This document shows positions 25,874-38,898 of a stretch of 64,000 bases of DNA, in pieces. The stretch comes from Litomosoides sigmodontis (lineage: Eukaryota > Nematoda > Chromadorea > Rhabditida > Onchocercidae): contig OY718808.1 in the NCBI GenBank assembly GCA_963070105.1, forward strand, positions 6,797,738 to 6,861,737, in the 5' to 3' direction. The position numbers were made by a program, and so were the translations under genes. The first letter of the stretch is position 1; the number at the start of each line of letters is the position of its first letter. The notes under the pieces were generated by a model. That model searched no databases. It worked only from the letters and a program-made list of their open reading frames with translations, and was not told where the DNA came from.

Positions 25874-27897
25874 AAAAAACAGTTTTAGGATTTCGCATAT
25901 CCTATTAAAATTTTTGACAATTTACAACATCGATAAGTTACAATAAAACTCTCTTTACTGACTAGCAGAGCAAATTTTTGTCATTTTTGGGAATTTTCAA
26001 GCTTTTGAAACTATTTTACCATAAATTTTCATAAAGTTTTATTTTTAAACCGTTATTACTAATGACAATCATTGTGGAATAACGTGCTATCTTTAATTAT
26101 ATCTTCAAATCAGTGCGATAAATTATGTCTTCCTTTAAGTGGAAATTTTATTAATTTTAGATAATTAATGACATATGCACCAACACATACTAATGACGTG
26201 CTTTTCCACATTTTGTGTTTAATTATTTATATACACGTTTAAATCATGCATGAGGACGGTAAGCAATATCCGTCAGTGATTCCACGTTGAATTATCGTCA
26301 GACTGATTGAAAGATGGTAACATCTCCTGCCAGAGCGATTGATCTTCTTGTCGTTGGAAACAATCCTTCGTTTACGCTAAGAAACTTCAGTAACAATAAG
26401 TTATAAATTTAAGGCCTAACAGTGATATTGTGGTACAGTACACATTACTTATAATCCCTTAAACATCTTGCACTTCCTTGCTGAGTGTTTTCCATGTTTC
26501 CGAAGAGCAGCAGCTCACGATAAAGAACTTCTGAAAATGTATCAGGAAGGACTGATTGTTATGAAGAGAAGTGTGAACATATCTTGGGAACTACAAGATT
26601 CACTTACCTTCGAAATTCATTACGAAATAAGAGTTTCAAGTTTATTGGAATGTTTGATGATAATCGATGCATGGAAATTATAGAAGTGAGTAGATGCACC
26701 TTGGAATTCAGCATCTAATGCATGCGATAAAATATCAAAGGTCAACAAATCAGGAATCTCATTCGTCAATAGGAAGTTTCGTGTGATCATCGAAATCAAT
26801 TTTACATCAGTCATATCGTCATATCAAAGTTCGTAGAAATCTATTAAATATTTTAAGCATTCGACCATAGATGGTCACAACCCGACAAAGGAAAATCTAA
26901 GGAATATATAAACATGACGTCAATGTTAATGCCTCTATAATATCAAGAGTATTTGGATAGCTGCATTGCAATGCCCGAGACAGAAACATGTCTTAACAGT
27001 TGCTCTTAATAATTGCTAGTTAGTTATCCTAACTAGCTTGAAATCAAGAACTTGAAATCACTTAGCATATATTCCACTGTCACTACCAAGCTTATAATTT
27101 TTTATTGTGCGAGAAATCTTGTACAGGACACGTCATATTATCATAAATCGATGATAGCGTTGCTAAGAGCGCCTGTTTTCCCTGAACAACTTCAATCGAT
27201 CTATCAGAACAGCTGCAAGTTGACTAATACGATAAAGGGTGCAAACCACGTGATCTATTCCTTAAGTGAATTAAAGGTACAACTTCGTCCTAGAAATCGC
27301 CAGAATCAGACTTAAAAAAACATAGAGAAGTCAAAGAATGATAGGTTTGCTAAGAGTCACCAAAACATGATGGCAGGATACGAACAGCCCAAACTTCCTC
27401 CGACTTCACCCCGGAAAGAAAACCAGTTTTCAGGAAAACTTGTAAGTAACTCCCCATATTTTCAATTAGAACTTGAAACAAATTCTGGTAAAACTTTAAG
27501 AAAGATGTTGTACGTTTACGAAATATAGATTCACTGCAAAACTCATTCTGACAAACATGTTGGAAATTAAGAGACGATTGTGAAACACTGCCGGAAGAAT
27601 AAGGCACACACTTATGCAGAAAGTGCGACGTTATTTTCTGGCACGCATCAGCAATTACTACTTCACTCGGAGCATATTTTTCTTGAGAATCTTCTTAAGC
27701 TGCACAAAACCGAAAGTTATTATTGCAAATTCTTGAGAAATTCGTAACCCATTAAGTCAAACAAACCTAACTTGTCGTCAAAAAATAGCACAAAAATATT
27801 TCAAATAGCCCAATAAAAATCAACAAAATTGTGAAAAATTTGATTCAATAACTAGGCCCACATACTGTAACGACAAACAATGATAATATAAAGCTAT
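25874..27897. other. Intergenic region between convergent genes
   Basis: Lies between the 3' ends of the secreted-protein gene (plus) and C53 (minus). Open frames at 26468-26683 and 27350-27607 show no domain, no convincing splice partners and no similarity that I recognise. Nothing else stands out. Confidence 0.5.
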
Positions 27898-30800
27898 TCA
27901 AAAAGTCATCAGTACAGCATTTACACCACCCATAATGTTTACTTTTCTTCCTTTATAAATCTTTGAAATTTCTTCTTCAATCTGAAAAAAGTAGTGAGCA
28001 GAAAATCAATGCTGTTGAAATAAAATTCTTTTGCTTCGGTCATTGAAATAACTGCAAAATGGAATAATGTTGAAAAGTAGCAAGTACTAAAGAGTTATTG
28101 AGGAAACTGAAACTTACTTCATTTTGTAATATTTTGCTAGTTTTGCAAATTCCACTCAATGTTTCATGCGCTTTCTGCATACTAATTCGCATTTCACTCT
28201 GCTTCTCTACCATCAGACTCATCATTTGTCGGTAACGTTCTACTAAAGAACGCTTTTGATCCAAGGTTTCCACTAGCTTTTCAACATATCTTAAATCAGT
28301 ATAACTCATTTTCAATCTTTTAAGAAAACATTACTCAGCGAAAGCGAAAAAATGAAGCTTAAGCAAGTGACTCAATCCTATATGCGGAAATTTTAAAAAG
28401 AAAATGGTGAAAAAATTTTTCAATTATTTCATTGGGAGATTTCGTTACCAAACATAAATTGCTTAAAATTTACTCAGATGAGGAACGTATCCGAAATAAG
28501 TGAATTTTTTGAGTATCAGTTAATCTGTTGATAATTTCGCTAACAAGCGATGACCATTTATTAATTCTTTCCACGGTAATCTGTAAATCGATGGTTTTAA
28601 AACTATTTGTTGCCAAAGTACAGAAAGGATGTATCTCTTGAAAAAATTTCAGAAAAGAAACAAAGCAAGAAAAACCACCTTTCCTAGCATCGCAGGTCGT
28701 TCCTCCATTCCTAATATATAAATATCGGATACACTTTCTGCGATTTCATCCTCTCTTCGCATTAGTAAAAATTTTTCCAACTGCAAACGTAAGACTTAAA
28801 TAAAAAAAAAGAACAATAAAAACCTGCTTAAAACAAGCTACTTGTTGTTCCATATCAGTATAAAAGCCAAGCAAAGAAAATGGAGAATTATGGAATAATT
28901 ACAACACCTCTCTAAGTTCGAAGTAAATAAGATTTCGAGTTTGTGGATTTTCCAGTATGGTCAGTGCATCCAAACCTCGGGCTATTCCATCGTTTACATC
29001 AGCTATAAAGCAAATGTTAATTCGAGCATATAAAATTAGACCCAGAAACACAAGATATTAAAATTTTTCCAACTTAATTTACCTTTTTCGTCCTGAACGA
29101 CTTTAATTTGTAATCCATTACCACCAAAATCAATTTCATTGTCAGACATAATAAGATCATCACCGAAATCTATTTCTTCAGCGCTATTTACCTAAAAATA
29201 TACATAATAGTTTCGTACTACAGAGTAACTAATGAAGACTGAAATGTATTTTCATTTACAAATAAAATATGAAAATCGATGTAGACTCATTAATAAACTA
29301 GAACAAGACAAAAAGTCAGCCATAAAAGTGTATGCTTAAACAAAAAATAAATGACTACCTCTTCATTTACCCATGTATCCATAGAAGGCAATTCAACGCC
29401 TTTTGGTTTTACACCATTCTTCCATTCATAAACTGTAATTTCTGAGCCTTTCTCCATTAACAAACGGCATAATGGTAGCAAGACAACATTTGATATTTCA
29501 TTCCTGCACAAAAATGTAAAATAATTGGGACCAGTAAGGACAAAACAAATACACAAAACATCTTTTAAGCAAAATAACGCCAATATAAATCAGCATGATC
29601 AATTATATAGCAAATAGTAAACCAAATCTACTTAATTCCTTTTTATTTTAATTTCCTTTTGGTTTATTTCCTAACCAAATATTTTCCAATCAAAATTGCT
29701 ACTGTATCTTTCCATAGTTTCACTCGAGTTTCTCACGTACTACAAAAATAACTTACTGATGTACATATGCCTGAAACTGTTCATAATACTGAAGCGGCTC
29801 ATTCAAAGACGATATGGACATCGCTATTTCTTTCAAAAAAGACGGCAAATCGGCCAACAATGATAGTATTTCTCGTCTTAAGTTGACACCTAAGAAAACT
29901 AGCAATTTCATCGAGAAATACGAATTCAAAACAATGATAGAATGGTGCAAGTACAGGAGGATATATTAAAATTGTGACCCAGAGAATAATATTTCAAAAA
30001 CTCTAGTAACAAAAATTTCCAATTTCATACCTTCAATACCCATCTTTAATAGTTCTTTCTCATATCGTTTCTTGCTTTCAACCATCTGTTTTGCATAATC
30101 CCTTTCCTTTTTTGTACATTCCTGAAAACTCAATTATGTTTAGTAAAGTCATAAACTATTTAGTGGAGTTGCAAATTACAAATTTGGAGTACAAAAGTTA
30201 AAATAATACGGTGATTGCTTGATCGCATTTTGAAATCTGTTTTTTTAGAGTTGGAATTTCATACTGAACCATTCTTTGAAGTATTTGAGCCGCTTCAGCT
30301 AAATGAACATTCTTTTTCTCATACATTTGTTGGATTTGCTGAAAAGTTCGTTTCAATAAGTTATTTTAATAAGAATGCAAGAGGTTTCTTTTCAACACTT
30401 TGAATCTCAAATGCTTCACACTGATCATTAGCTGTGCTTCACTTAACAAGAGGCCTAATAAAAGGACAAAGACTATAGCTTTTTTATAAAAACGTTATTC
30501 GCACCATCCAATCGTTCATTCTCCGCGATGAATAATATCCCAGGAAATTCTTTGTATTCTTCTCCGTATCTTTCAGAATGTTGACGATTTGAACACAGTG
30601 AAAATAATTTATATCTGCAAAAATTTATCGTAAAAAGTTGTCAAGTGTGAAAATGTTCAGAATACAAACTGTGATATCCAGCATATTTAAGAATAAATGA
30701 ATCTTTCGAATACTTACAGGAGCCCTGGAGTAATTTTACGATTCGCTCATCTTCTGGCATATCCTGGATCGCTGCACTAATTTTTTCACGGATAACCATT

Positions 30801-31010
30801 ACGTTTTTTTGCCAATCTTTATTGCAATGTCGTCGATTGAGTAACCAATCTGAAATAACACCTAGCAGGAATCCAATATGATATCGAAAATGAGTCAATT
30901 ATTTCAGAAATTATTTCAGTTTTGCATGATATAAAGGAGAGAAAGGAGATAGCTAACTTACCCAGAAGCTTACTACTGTGTATATCGATTGGTATCTCCT
31001 TTTCATCCAT
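27898..31010 (-). CDS. CDK5RAP3: CDK5RAP3 / C53, UFMylation ligase adaptor and ER-phagy receptor
   Basis: C53 is part of the UFL1-DDRGK1 complex that attaches UFM1 to ER-bound ribosomes, and it binds ATG8 in ER-phagy. The first exons (30962-31010, 30718-30849, 30505-30614, 30210-30338, 30031-30121, 29757-29889) and later ones read in phase. Signature segments: IPIDIHSSKLLDW at the N-terminus, IREKISAAIQDMPEDE, QYEIPTLKKQISKC, ITVYEWKNG, GIARGLDALTILE, and the C-terminal ISKIYKGRKVNIMGG. The exon at about 29087-29198 carries two acidic motifs, EEIDFGDD and NEIDFGGN, in the place of the IDWG shuffled UFM1-interacting motifs of the human protein. The ATG at 31010 (MDEKEIPIDIH) matches the conserved N-terminus. 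C. elegans has one orthologue, cdkr-3. Confidence 0.93.
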
Positions 31011-34000
31011 TAGACCTCTTACTCAGAGGAATTTGCAATCCCTCAATAATGAATAGCTTTTTTTCAGATAAACCTATAAACGTGTAAAAGATAAAAATCA
31101 GGTCAAATGTATCACTTTCAGCTGAAGCGCTTCTTTTACCATTTAATGAAACAGAATAAATTATTAAGATACAGCTCCAATTCTGCTAGCATCAGCACTC
31201 TCAACGTAAAGCAGCACTAGACGTTCATCAGATTAGCATAATACCGCACAAGTTACAAAAAAAAAATGACAAGGAATGAAATCAACGAAATTAAACGCGC
31301 CCACTTCGTAGATTTTAGAAAAAAATTGACTAGAAAGATTTCTAACAGGAAGAATTGCGGTAATTTCTGAGTCACTTTTCCATCGCTGTTTAACCTATCT
31401 TTCATTTCGTTTAAATCAAACAAAACACTTATTGTATCTGTACCGCCGGAATTAACACATATATTCGAGTGGGCGAATTCACAATTGCGTTCCTTTTTCA
31501 ATGTATGCAAGAAATGAAGAAACATAAAAAGCACGACATCTAAAATACGTGTTACTGTTTGCAAACAAATTAAACTTAATAGTGCGAGACGGAAATATGG
31601 ATTTAATTAAGTGAACACAAACATATTCTAACTCTAAAGATTCCTTTGTTGAGGTTAATTTCAAAAGAATTTTGTGCTGTTTCATTTACGGGTGTGTAAT
31701 GTGCTATCAAATGTTAGAATACATAGAAATGCTTAAAATACATGGGTTCTTGTTATCTAGTTCCCATTTTTCCTCTTTTTTTTGTTCTTTTTATTTGGTA
31801 GGTGAAAAATCTGTTTAAAAAAAAACAAGCTCTCATCAGGTTTTCCACTCTTTTGTTCTACCAAATTTTTCCCAGTCAAATTTTTCTAAATCTTTGAAAT
31901 TCGCTGGATTACCGTGTTTTCATACTTGTAAGTTTCTGGAATTATCTCATCTACTAGTTTTTTACTTTTCTCCAACATTCATTTACCTCGAACTTTCTCT
32001 TACTGAGTGCTATTATTGCTTTAATTCAACACCTATCCTACAAGTGCTCTAGTTTCACTGAAATTCTGCTCATTTCAATTCACAATCATTAAAAATTTTT
32101 AGGCATTATATTGAATTTTGCATAGCATTACTTGGTTTGTGGTCATTTGGAAAGTAAGTTTTGAATAGGAATTTTAAATTTCTTTCAGATTCTCATAAAT
32201 GAGCAGGTGAAATGAAACGAATATCTATTTCACGAAGAACGTTGTTATCGTATAGTAGGAGCCTCCTCCTGACAAAGCTCATTGCCATTAAAATATGGAA
32301 GTCTGCTGAACCAGCGCTAATTAGATCAATATCTATACAGCTCCAATAACTCAAGCTAGCATGCTTTCGCTTCACTTCATAGCCTTACATCTTCTCTTCT
32401 TTCCGCTCCATACTTTAGGAATCCTAATTTTAAAGCTCCAAACAATTCATCCTGAAGCATCCTATCCAGCTATTTTGGTAAAAGCATAATGTCTTCTTAG
32501 TTATTTTACTGCCATATTAAATGTATAATGAACCAGTGGATTTATCGATAATTCATGTCTTTTAAGTAAATTGTTAAGTAATATTTCATATAGGAAGAAA
32601 TGCGCTTTTACTCGCATACGACAAAGTGAACACAAATGACAAATTTTGTTGGTTCGAATTTTGCAAACATCGTTTCAAAAGCTATTGCTTGCTTTGCTTT
32701 ACAACTTTTCTGTCTAATGCATCCTCCCAAAAAACAAAAAAAAAAAAGTCGTTCTCACTTTTTCACACATATCACAAGCGCTATCATTTCATCTGTTCCC
32801 TCATAGGAGGAACAGAGAAAAAAATTGTTGAAAGAACGGAAAAAAGATAAGCAACGTTAGGATGAAATATTAGGAGAGACCTTAGGAACACATGGTTCCC
32901 TCTATCTGTTCATAAGATCAGCTAAATGATTTGAGTTGTACACAAAATCAGTCAACGAATAAGATAAACAGCGCAGAAGAAGTGAAACTATTTATATTCA
33001 TTTAAGCCAAAAATCTTGAAATCAATGATGCTTCTCTGAAAGCAATCAGTTTAAAGCTATCCCACACTACTACGTTCACTTATTTCAAAAGCATTTTAAT
33101 TCTTTACAAAAGAAAATTCTAATCTTCGGTGTTTTACGTTTAGCATTTCAATTTTTATTCCATAGTTTTATTTTTGGTAATTTATTGGAGTTTTATTTCA
33201 AATGAAGTTTTTGCTACGATACCATTTCATTGAGATCTTTGCCAATTTGAGCTTTCCGAAAGTTCATTTTTTGGAAAAAACTTCTACGTACATATTACGA
33301 TGTCATATAACTAGCAATCACACTGCTTCTAAAACCCTCACCATTCCCAAATTTTGCTTTGACTAAGCCCAAAATGCTTACTTCCACTAATTCTGACGAC
33401 CAGTCTCTCTCCTCTTCCTTTTCGCAAGTGGAAACCTACTACACCAGCAATATTTTATGACATTCTAATTGCCTTATGTGACGACTAGGCGTATTTCCTT
33501 TTCACAAGTTCAATCAAACATTCATATGTTTTTAGCAATGAATTAATACTGAAATTCATTGAATTTGCGAATCGTTCATATCAATTGCAGCAACGTTGTT
33601 CTGAAAGAGAACAGAAGAATGCAATTGCAGTTGAGGGCGCAAAGTATATCTGGCTAGTTGGCGAACTACCTATCATTATTGGAAAATATCGTTTCAACGA
33701 AAATAAGATTCAGGATTGAAATTGGACGGTAGAATAAAATCACCAATGGAACGCGTACAAATTACACCAATGAAATTCCATATTAACACATGGCGCATTT
33801 GCATCCTTAAGCATCACATAACCGCAGCACACGACTATTCAGCACTTATTCCTCTAGTTTTTCAGTTCAGCCACAGCTAACCAATCATAGATCGTGGAAA
33901 TATCAGCGAATATTCATGAGGAATTCAGAGGTTCACATGTGAGAAAGAAAAGAGCTTTAAAGGAATTACGCTGCGCCGGAACCGTAACGCATTGGCCATA

Positions 34001-34976
34001 CTTCGCGAGCATCCTGGAAATTTTCAGTGCAGTTTGCCCTCGCCTTTAAATTCCGAAACAGGGTTCTCTTTACGGGAAAGCGCGGCTCGGTATTGCGGGA
34101 ATGAGGTAGAGAGCATTGCCTGTTCGTCACCTCCCATACGTAGTGCTTTTGAGGAGCGCGGATAGATGTGAACGGTGTTTGAAGAAGGGAGAGAGTAGAC
34201 TCAGAGATTGAAACTATCCAAAGTGACCTTTCACACTACTAGGACAACAAATGAAGTGCTGTGGCTTGGTTTTCGTTACTTTTACTTTTACTTGTTTATT
34301 CTGCATTCTTTATTCTATTTGCTGTGAAATAGACGCCCTTGATTGTTGGCAGGTGCATTCCTCGTCAGCGTCTTCTTTTTTCGCCCATTTTTGTTCACTT
34401 GCGAAGTTTTAGAGCGATGATGGGAGCAAGGCTAAGGTTCGTCGTGGTGGGGAATTGAGGACTGGGAAGAAGCAGCGACGTAGCAGTAGCAGTTAGAGGG
34501 CTGAGGAGCTGTACTGAAGAAGGGAATGGAATGAATCGTAATGCAATTAGCTAGTAATGAGTTTTAGCCATTGAATAATCCTAGGATGAGGGACATTTTT
34601 TTTTCGTTTTTTGCCATTCCATCCCTTTGCAGTTGTTGTCATTCCCACTCGAACATTGCCTTTATCGGTTAGTCGTCGTTTTCACTGATTTAGCATTCAA
34701 TATTTGCATGACTGATTCGGAAAGGAGTAGAAAAGGCATTCATTCTAAAAATAGTGATTCATTATCTTTTACAGCTTGGGATGATTTGTTCAGTACAATA
34801 GATTTTACATATTACCACCCTTCATTATTCAATCATCGCATTTCCTAGCAGACTTTTTTCGGCGAGCACCAGCCAATAATTAAAAATGAATTGAGAAGTT
34901 TCTTATCTTATTTGCAACATTGTACGTGTATGAGAAAATAGTCTAATTAAATTCAAAAAACAACGTTTTTTTCGGC
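31011..34976. promoter_or_regulatory. 4 kb divergent intergenic region between C53 and the dehydrogenase locus
   Basis: No exon was recognised. Both flanking genes start here on opposite strands, so it should contain their promoters. The stretch 33950-34500 is less AT-rich than its surroundings. Open frames (31253-31564, 32626-32850, 34627-34848) look like chance. Confidence 0.4.
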
Positions 34977-37777
34977 ATGGCTGAGAAACATGAAAATCAT
35001 TATAACTTTAAAAGGACTATTCTAATTACGGGTTCAACGGATGGCATTGGTCGACAAACTGCTCTAGAATTGGCTGTGCGAAATGCAAGTTTTATTTGCC
35101 CTAACTATGAAACACTGAAATATTCGGTCAAAATGAGGATTTATAGAGCAGAAAAAATACTTACACTCGAAATGCATGTTCAATTACATATGGAAATAAA
35201 TTTCTTCTTACTAGTGAAGTGAATTTATTTTTTGGATTCTTAGAAAAAGTGATTGCGATGGTATCAATGCTCGTATTTTTCTAAAATAGGAAATTAAGGA
35301 GCTCAATTCATGTGCATGCATATGTCATATTGCAATATTCTTGAAACATGGAGATATATGACCTTTTTAGAAGGAAAACTTTGTTATCGTGCATGGCAGG
35401 AATATTGAAAAATGTAAAGCAACCATTGATTACATCATGCGTGAAGGCAGATTAACGGATAAGTCGAATCTTGATTTTGTTGCTGCCGACTTCTCAGACT
35501 TGAAAGAGGTGTCTGTCTTATTTTTCTTTTAAACTTATTAGCGCATATCTACCTAAAGAGTTTCGTTTCTTAATTTTCTCCTTTTCTCCTTTTGGGAATC
35601 ACCGGAGGCTAATACTGCATGACCTTACTTTTGCTACATGTTGCAGGTTTCTGATTTGGCTGCGGACGTTGAAAAACGCTTTCCACGTTTGAATGTTCTA
35701 TTGTGTAACGCCGGTGTTCTTTTACCCAAAAGAACAGAAAGTCGAAATGGGTTAGAATTAACTTTTCAAGTAAGTATTTTACTATGTACTTAAAAAGTGT
35801 TCTGACATTTTTAAAAAATACGTGTTTTTCGTGTGGACTTTTCAGGAAAATTTCGCTTAGTTTATTGGCTATGTAAGATAGGATCTCATTCATAATAAAA
35901 ATAAAAGATAAATTTGGTGGAAGAACATTTGGTAAGTGCGGTAAATTAGAGTGTGAACTTCAAGGGTTGAAAATTAAGTCTTATTTTATTTTCTGTTCTG
36001 TAACAGATTCTTACAGCTTGATGTATTTTTTAGTTTCAAAAAGTCCATCTTAATATTGAAACATTTTAAAAGAATCTTTATGTCTAAAGTTTCTTAATGA
36101 TAAGACGTATTAATGACTAATTTAGCTATCAGACTAAGTATTGTTCTCACATAATGGCTATATGAATGTTGTTGCATGTATTCTTTGTCTTTATTTTTGG
36201 ATCTCAAAAAATAGTTTCTTAACTTTTTACCTCTTTAGTGATGCTTCAGTTTTGAATTTCTATACTTTCAGTCATTTTTTAAAATGTATCTGAAAAAATA
36301 ACACTAAGCATGTAATTCCGTATTGTGTACCCATTCTATATTTATCACTTGTTGTTGTGAATGATTAGACACAGATTTTTATAATGTAAATGGTCATTTG
36401 TTTGTATTTTTTAATTTATCTCTTGGATATGAATTGTTGTATCTGCTCGCAGAGTTGTTATATTTTGTTCCATTTGATTTTGTTCTCTCATCCAACTGAA
36501 GGAAGGCTTTCAGATTAATCATTTGGCACATTTTCTTATCATAAACCGTTTACTTGCAATATTAAAAGAAAACCAACCTTCACGGGTTATTATCGTCAGC
36601 AGCAGTCTTCATAGTTGGTGAGTTTTATGTTTTGAACTTGCATCAGTCCTGTACTGCTATCCAACACAAGACAGTTAGTACATAAATGTAAAATGCCATT
36701 TGTTCTGTCTGTTCAGATTATTTTTCGCTACTTTCAATGGTTTATCAAATGCCGTAGTGTTGACCACTGATGACGATTAATGATATCTGAGAAACCAAAA
36801 AGGAATAGCATAGCTTAAAGGACATTTTTCCTGGAAAGTTGGAACTTGGAATAGTGAAAAATATGAGAAAAATTGCAAAAAAAGCCGTTCAAATAAATCA
36901 TAATTTCATTACACTTGCTGCGATTATTGAGTTTAATTTCGTGAAGTTCTCATTCAGGCATAAAATTGATTGGAAAGACGTGATGGCTGAGCGGGAATAT
37001 GAAAAATACCTTCAATTTTCGAGGACGAAATTAATGAATCATTTAACATCATTTGCACTTCACCGTCTTTTGATTAGGCAGGGATGTCAATTTCGAGTTA
37101 CCTCTAATGTTATCGATCTGGGACATATGGAAGCACGAGGTCGGAGGTAAGATATTGGTGAATTTCGAGTTAAGGATTCACAAATATTTGGAAGTCTAAT
37201 TTTTGAATAGGTAAGTACTCATAATGCTTTGGGAAGTATGAATGGTGAATGAATGAAATTGCTTTTGTTAATAGATAACATTTTTAATCACCGTCGATCA
37301 GATATATTTTACATAAATGAAACTTATGGAGTTATGAGACATAAAATGACGCTAAAATTGAATAGCTAATTAAGTTGGTTTTCTTGTACAAAATTTCTGC
37401 TTATTTGTATTTTCCCTTACGTTTCTCAAATGTGCTTGTTTTTAGAAGCGACTATTATTAAACTTAAAAAAGTAACATTTTCAGTAATTTTTAGATCTCG
37501 GAGTACATCGCTATCATCTTCCGATACAGCATTGGTGCTAAATAGTGGTGTTGGTACTTTGTTAACATTAGTTGAATCTGCTGCACTGGAAAATGTAAGT
37601 GGTAAATACTTTGACTGTCATGGGAAGCAGACACGCAGTAGTTCGGATGCTATGGATGAACGATTGCAGCAGAAACTTTGGGAAATGAGCGAACAGTTAT
37701 GTAAAGATTATCTGAATTCTGGGCCGCGCATTGCTTCAAATTGTACAATCAATGATGCTCAAGGCACTAATCACTGA
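34977..37777 (+). CDS. Short-chain dehydrogenase/reductase, form a (catalytic Tyr replaced by Phe)
   Basis: Six exons, about 314 residues: 34977-35084, 35371-35508, 35647-35769, 36514-36617, 36958-37146, 37495-37777. The Rossmann fold is intact: TGSTDGIG cofactor motif near residue 18, a CNAG motif, ELTFQINHLAHF, and IVSSS with the catalytic Ser. The active-site stretch reads YLQFSRTK, so the YxxxK tyrosine is Phe (37018-37020), and the usual PG after the sixth strand is replaced (NVIDLGHME). Form a is therefore likely to be catalytically impaired. Resembles the WWOX/DHRS/retinol-dehydrogenase branch; the substrate cannot be read. Exon 1 fits phase only if its donor is GCAAGT (GC-AG intron). 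Exons 1-3 may also splice to the second 3' set at 38899-40016. Confidence 0.85.
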
Positions 37778-38898
37778 GGGAATGTTGAATTTATTCAAGC
37801 AGTACGATCAACTGATAATGCGGTGCTTCTGTTTAACAGCTTTAGATTTCACCTCATAGTAGTTTCTTTTTCTTTCACTTCGACAATATGATTTTTGCGG
37901 GTTTTCATGAATGGAAGTTATTTTCAGTTTTTGATTCCTCAATAGTGCGGCAAAATTTGTGTTAGTCATAGGAATCTATCAATCTTTTAATTAAGAATTG
38001 CGGAATCACTTATCACGGCTGAAATTTTTGCAATGAAATCACTTATTTGTAGCGGAGAAAATTTTTTGTTTTTTCGAATTTTTTAAGGAGTGCAGTAGTT
38101 TTAAAAGAGTTGAAAAAAAATTTAGTTGAAATAATTTTGTAATATTGAAGAAATTATTTTGTCGTGCTTTCACAAGATGCCTTTCATTTTGTTTTTGTGA
38201 TCTCATAATTCTCCTGTCTTTCACTGCTATTTATATCTCGCTAATGAAGGTTTGGTAGCGATTGCCATCTGCTAGGTTGTGATTTTTTTAACTTCATTGG
38301 AAGTTCGGTGTTAAATCAAATTACGGAAAAAATGATGATTTTGAAGTGCTTTGTACAGAAAGTGCGCAGATCCGCGTTACTATTCCTTCCAAGCTTCCAC
38401 AATCATGGTAGGTGTTTATGAAAGTTTATTTTATAACTTTTTTGTCACTGAAAATGCCGCAAGGGCATTTTTTATTATTAGAAGATTATTTTTATCATTA
38501 AAAGAGCATTATTTCATAACTTTTTTTTGCAATAAGTGAATATCGTGATATCTTATTTCTGTCATGTGTTAGACACACTGTCAGTTATTCCGCATGTCTC
38601 ATATTATTCTTAAACATTTCTAAAATGATGGGTTTTTTGAAAAAATATTTATGTCGGATGTTAATTTACTCTTGTTTTATACATTGATTTACCAGACGAA
38701 TCTAATTATGGTAGAAATTATAAGGTCTAAATTACTTTCTTTCAACTTCGATAAAAAATTATTTAGTTTTAATTTCCAATGTTGTGTCATTGCCAGTGAT
38801 TCTGTAGCGCTGCGTAAGTCAAGCTAGTTTAAGCTTTATTGAAGTAAGAGTCATAATAAGAGGATAAAGGAAAGTAAAATTGCTTTACTTCATCACAG
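37778..38898 (+). other. Spacer between the two dehydrogenase 3' exon sets
   Basis: About 1.1 kb follows the stop codon of form a. I looked for copies of exons 1-3 (cofactor motif, NAG motif) and found none, so the second exon set has no visible 5' half of its own. Confidence 0.55.

Noticed and set aside
30396..30470. Possible extra C53 exon (LSEAQLMISVKHL)
   Set aside because: Skipping it joins DWM directly to QIQQMYEKKN in phase and matches the family; including it breaks frame.
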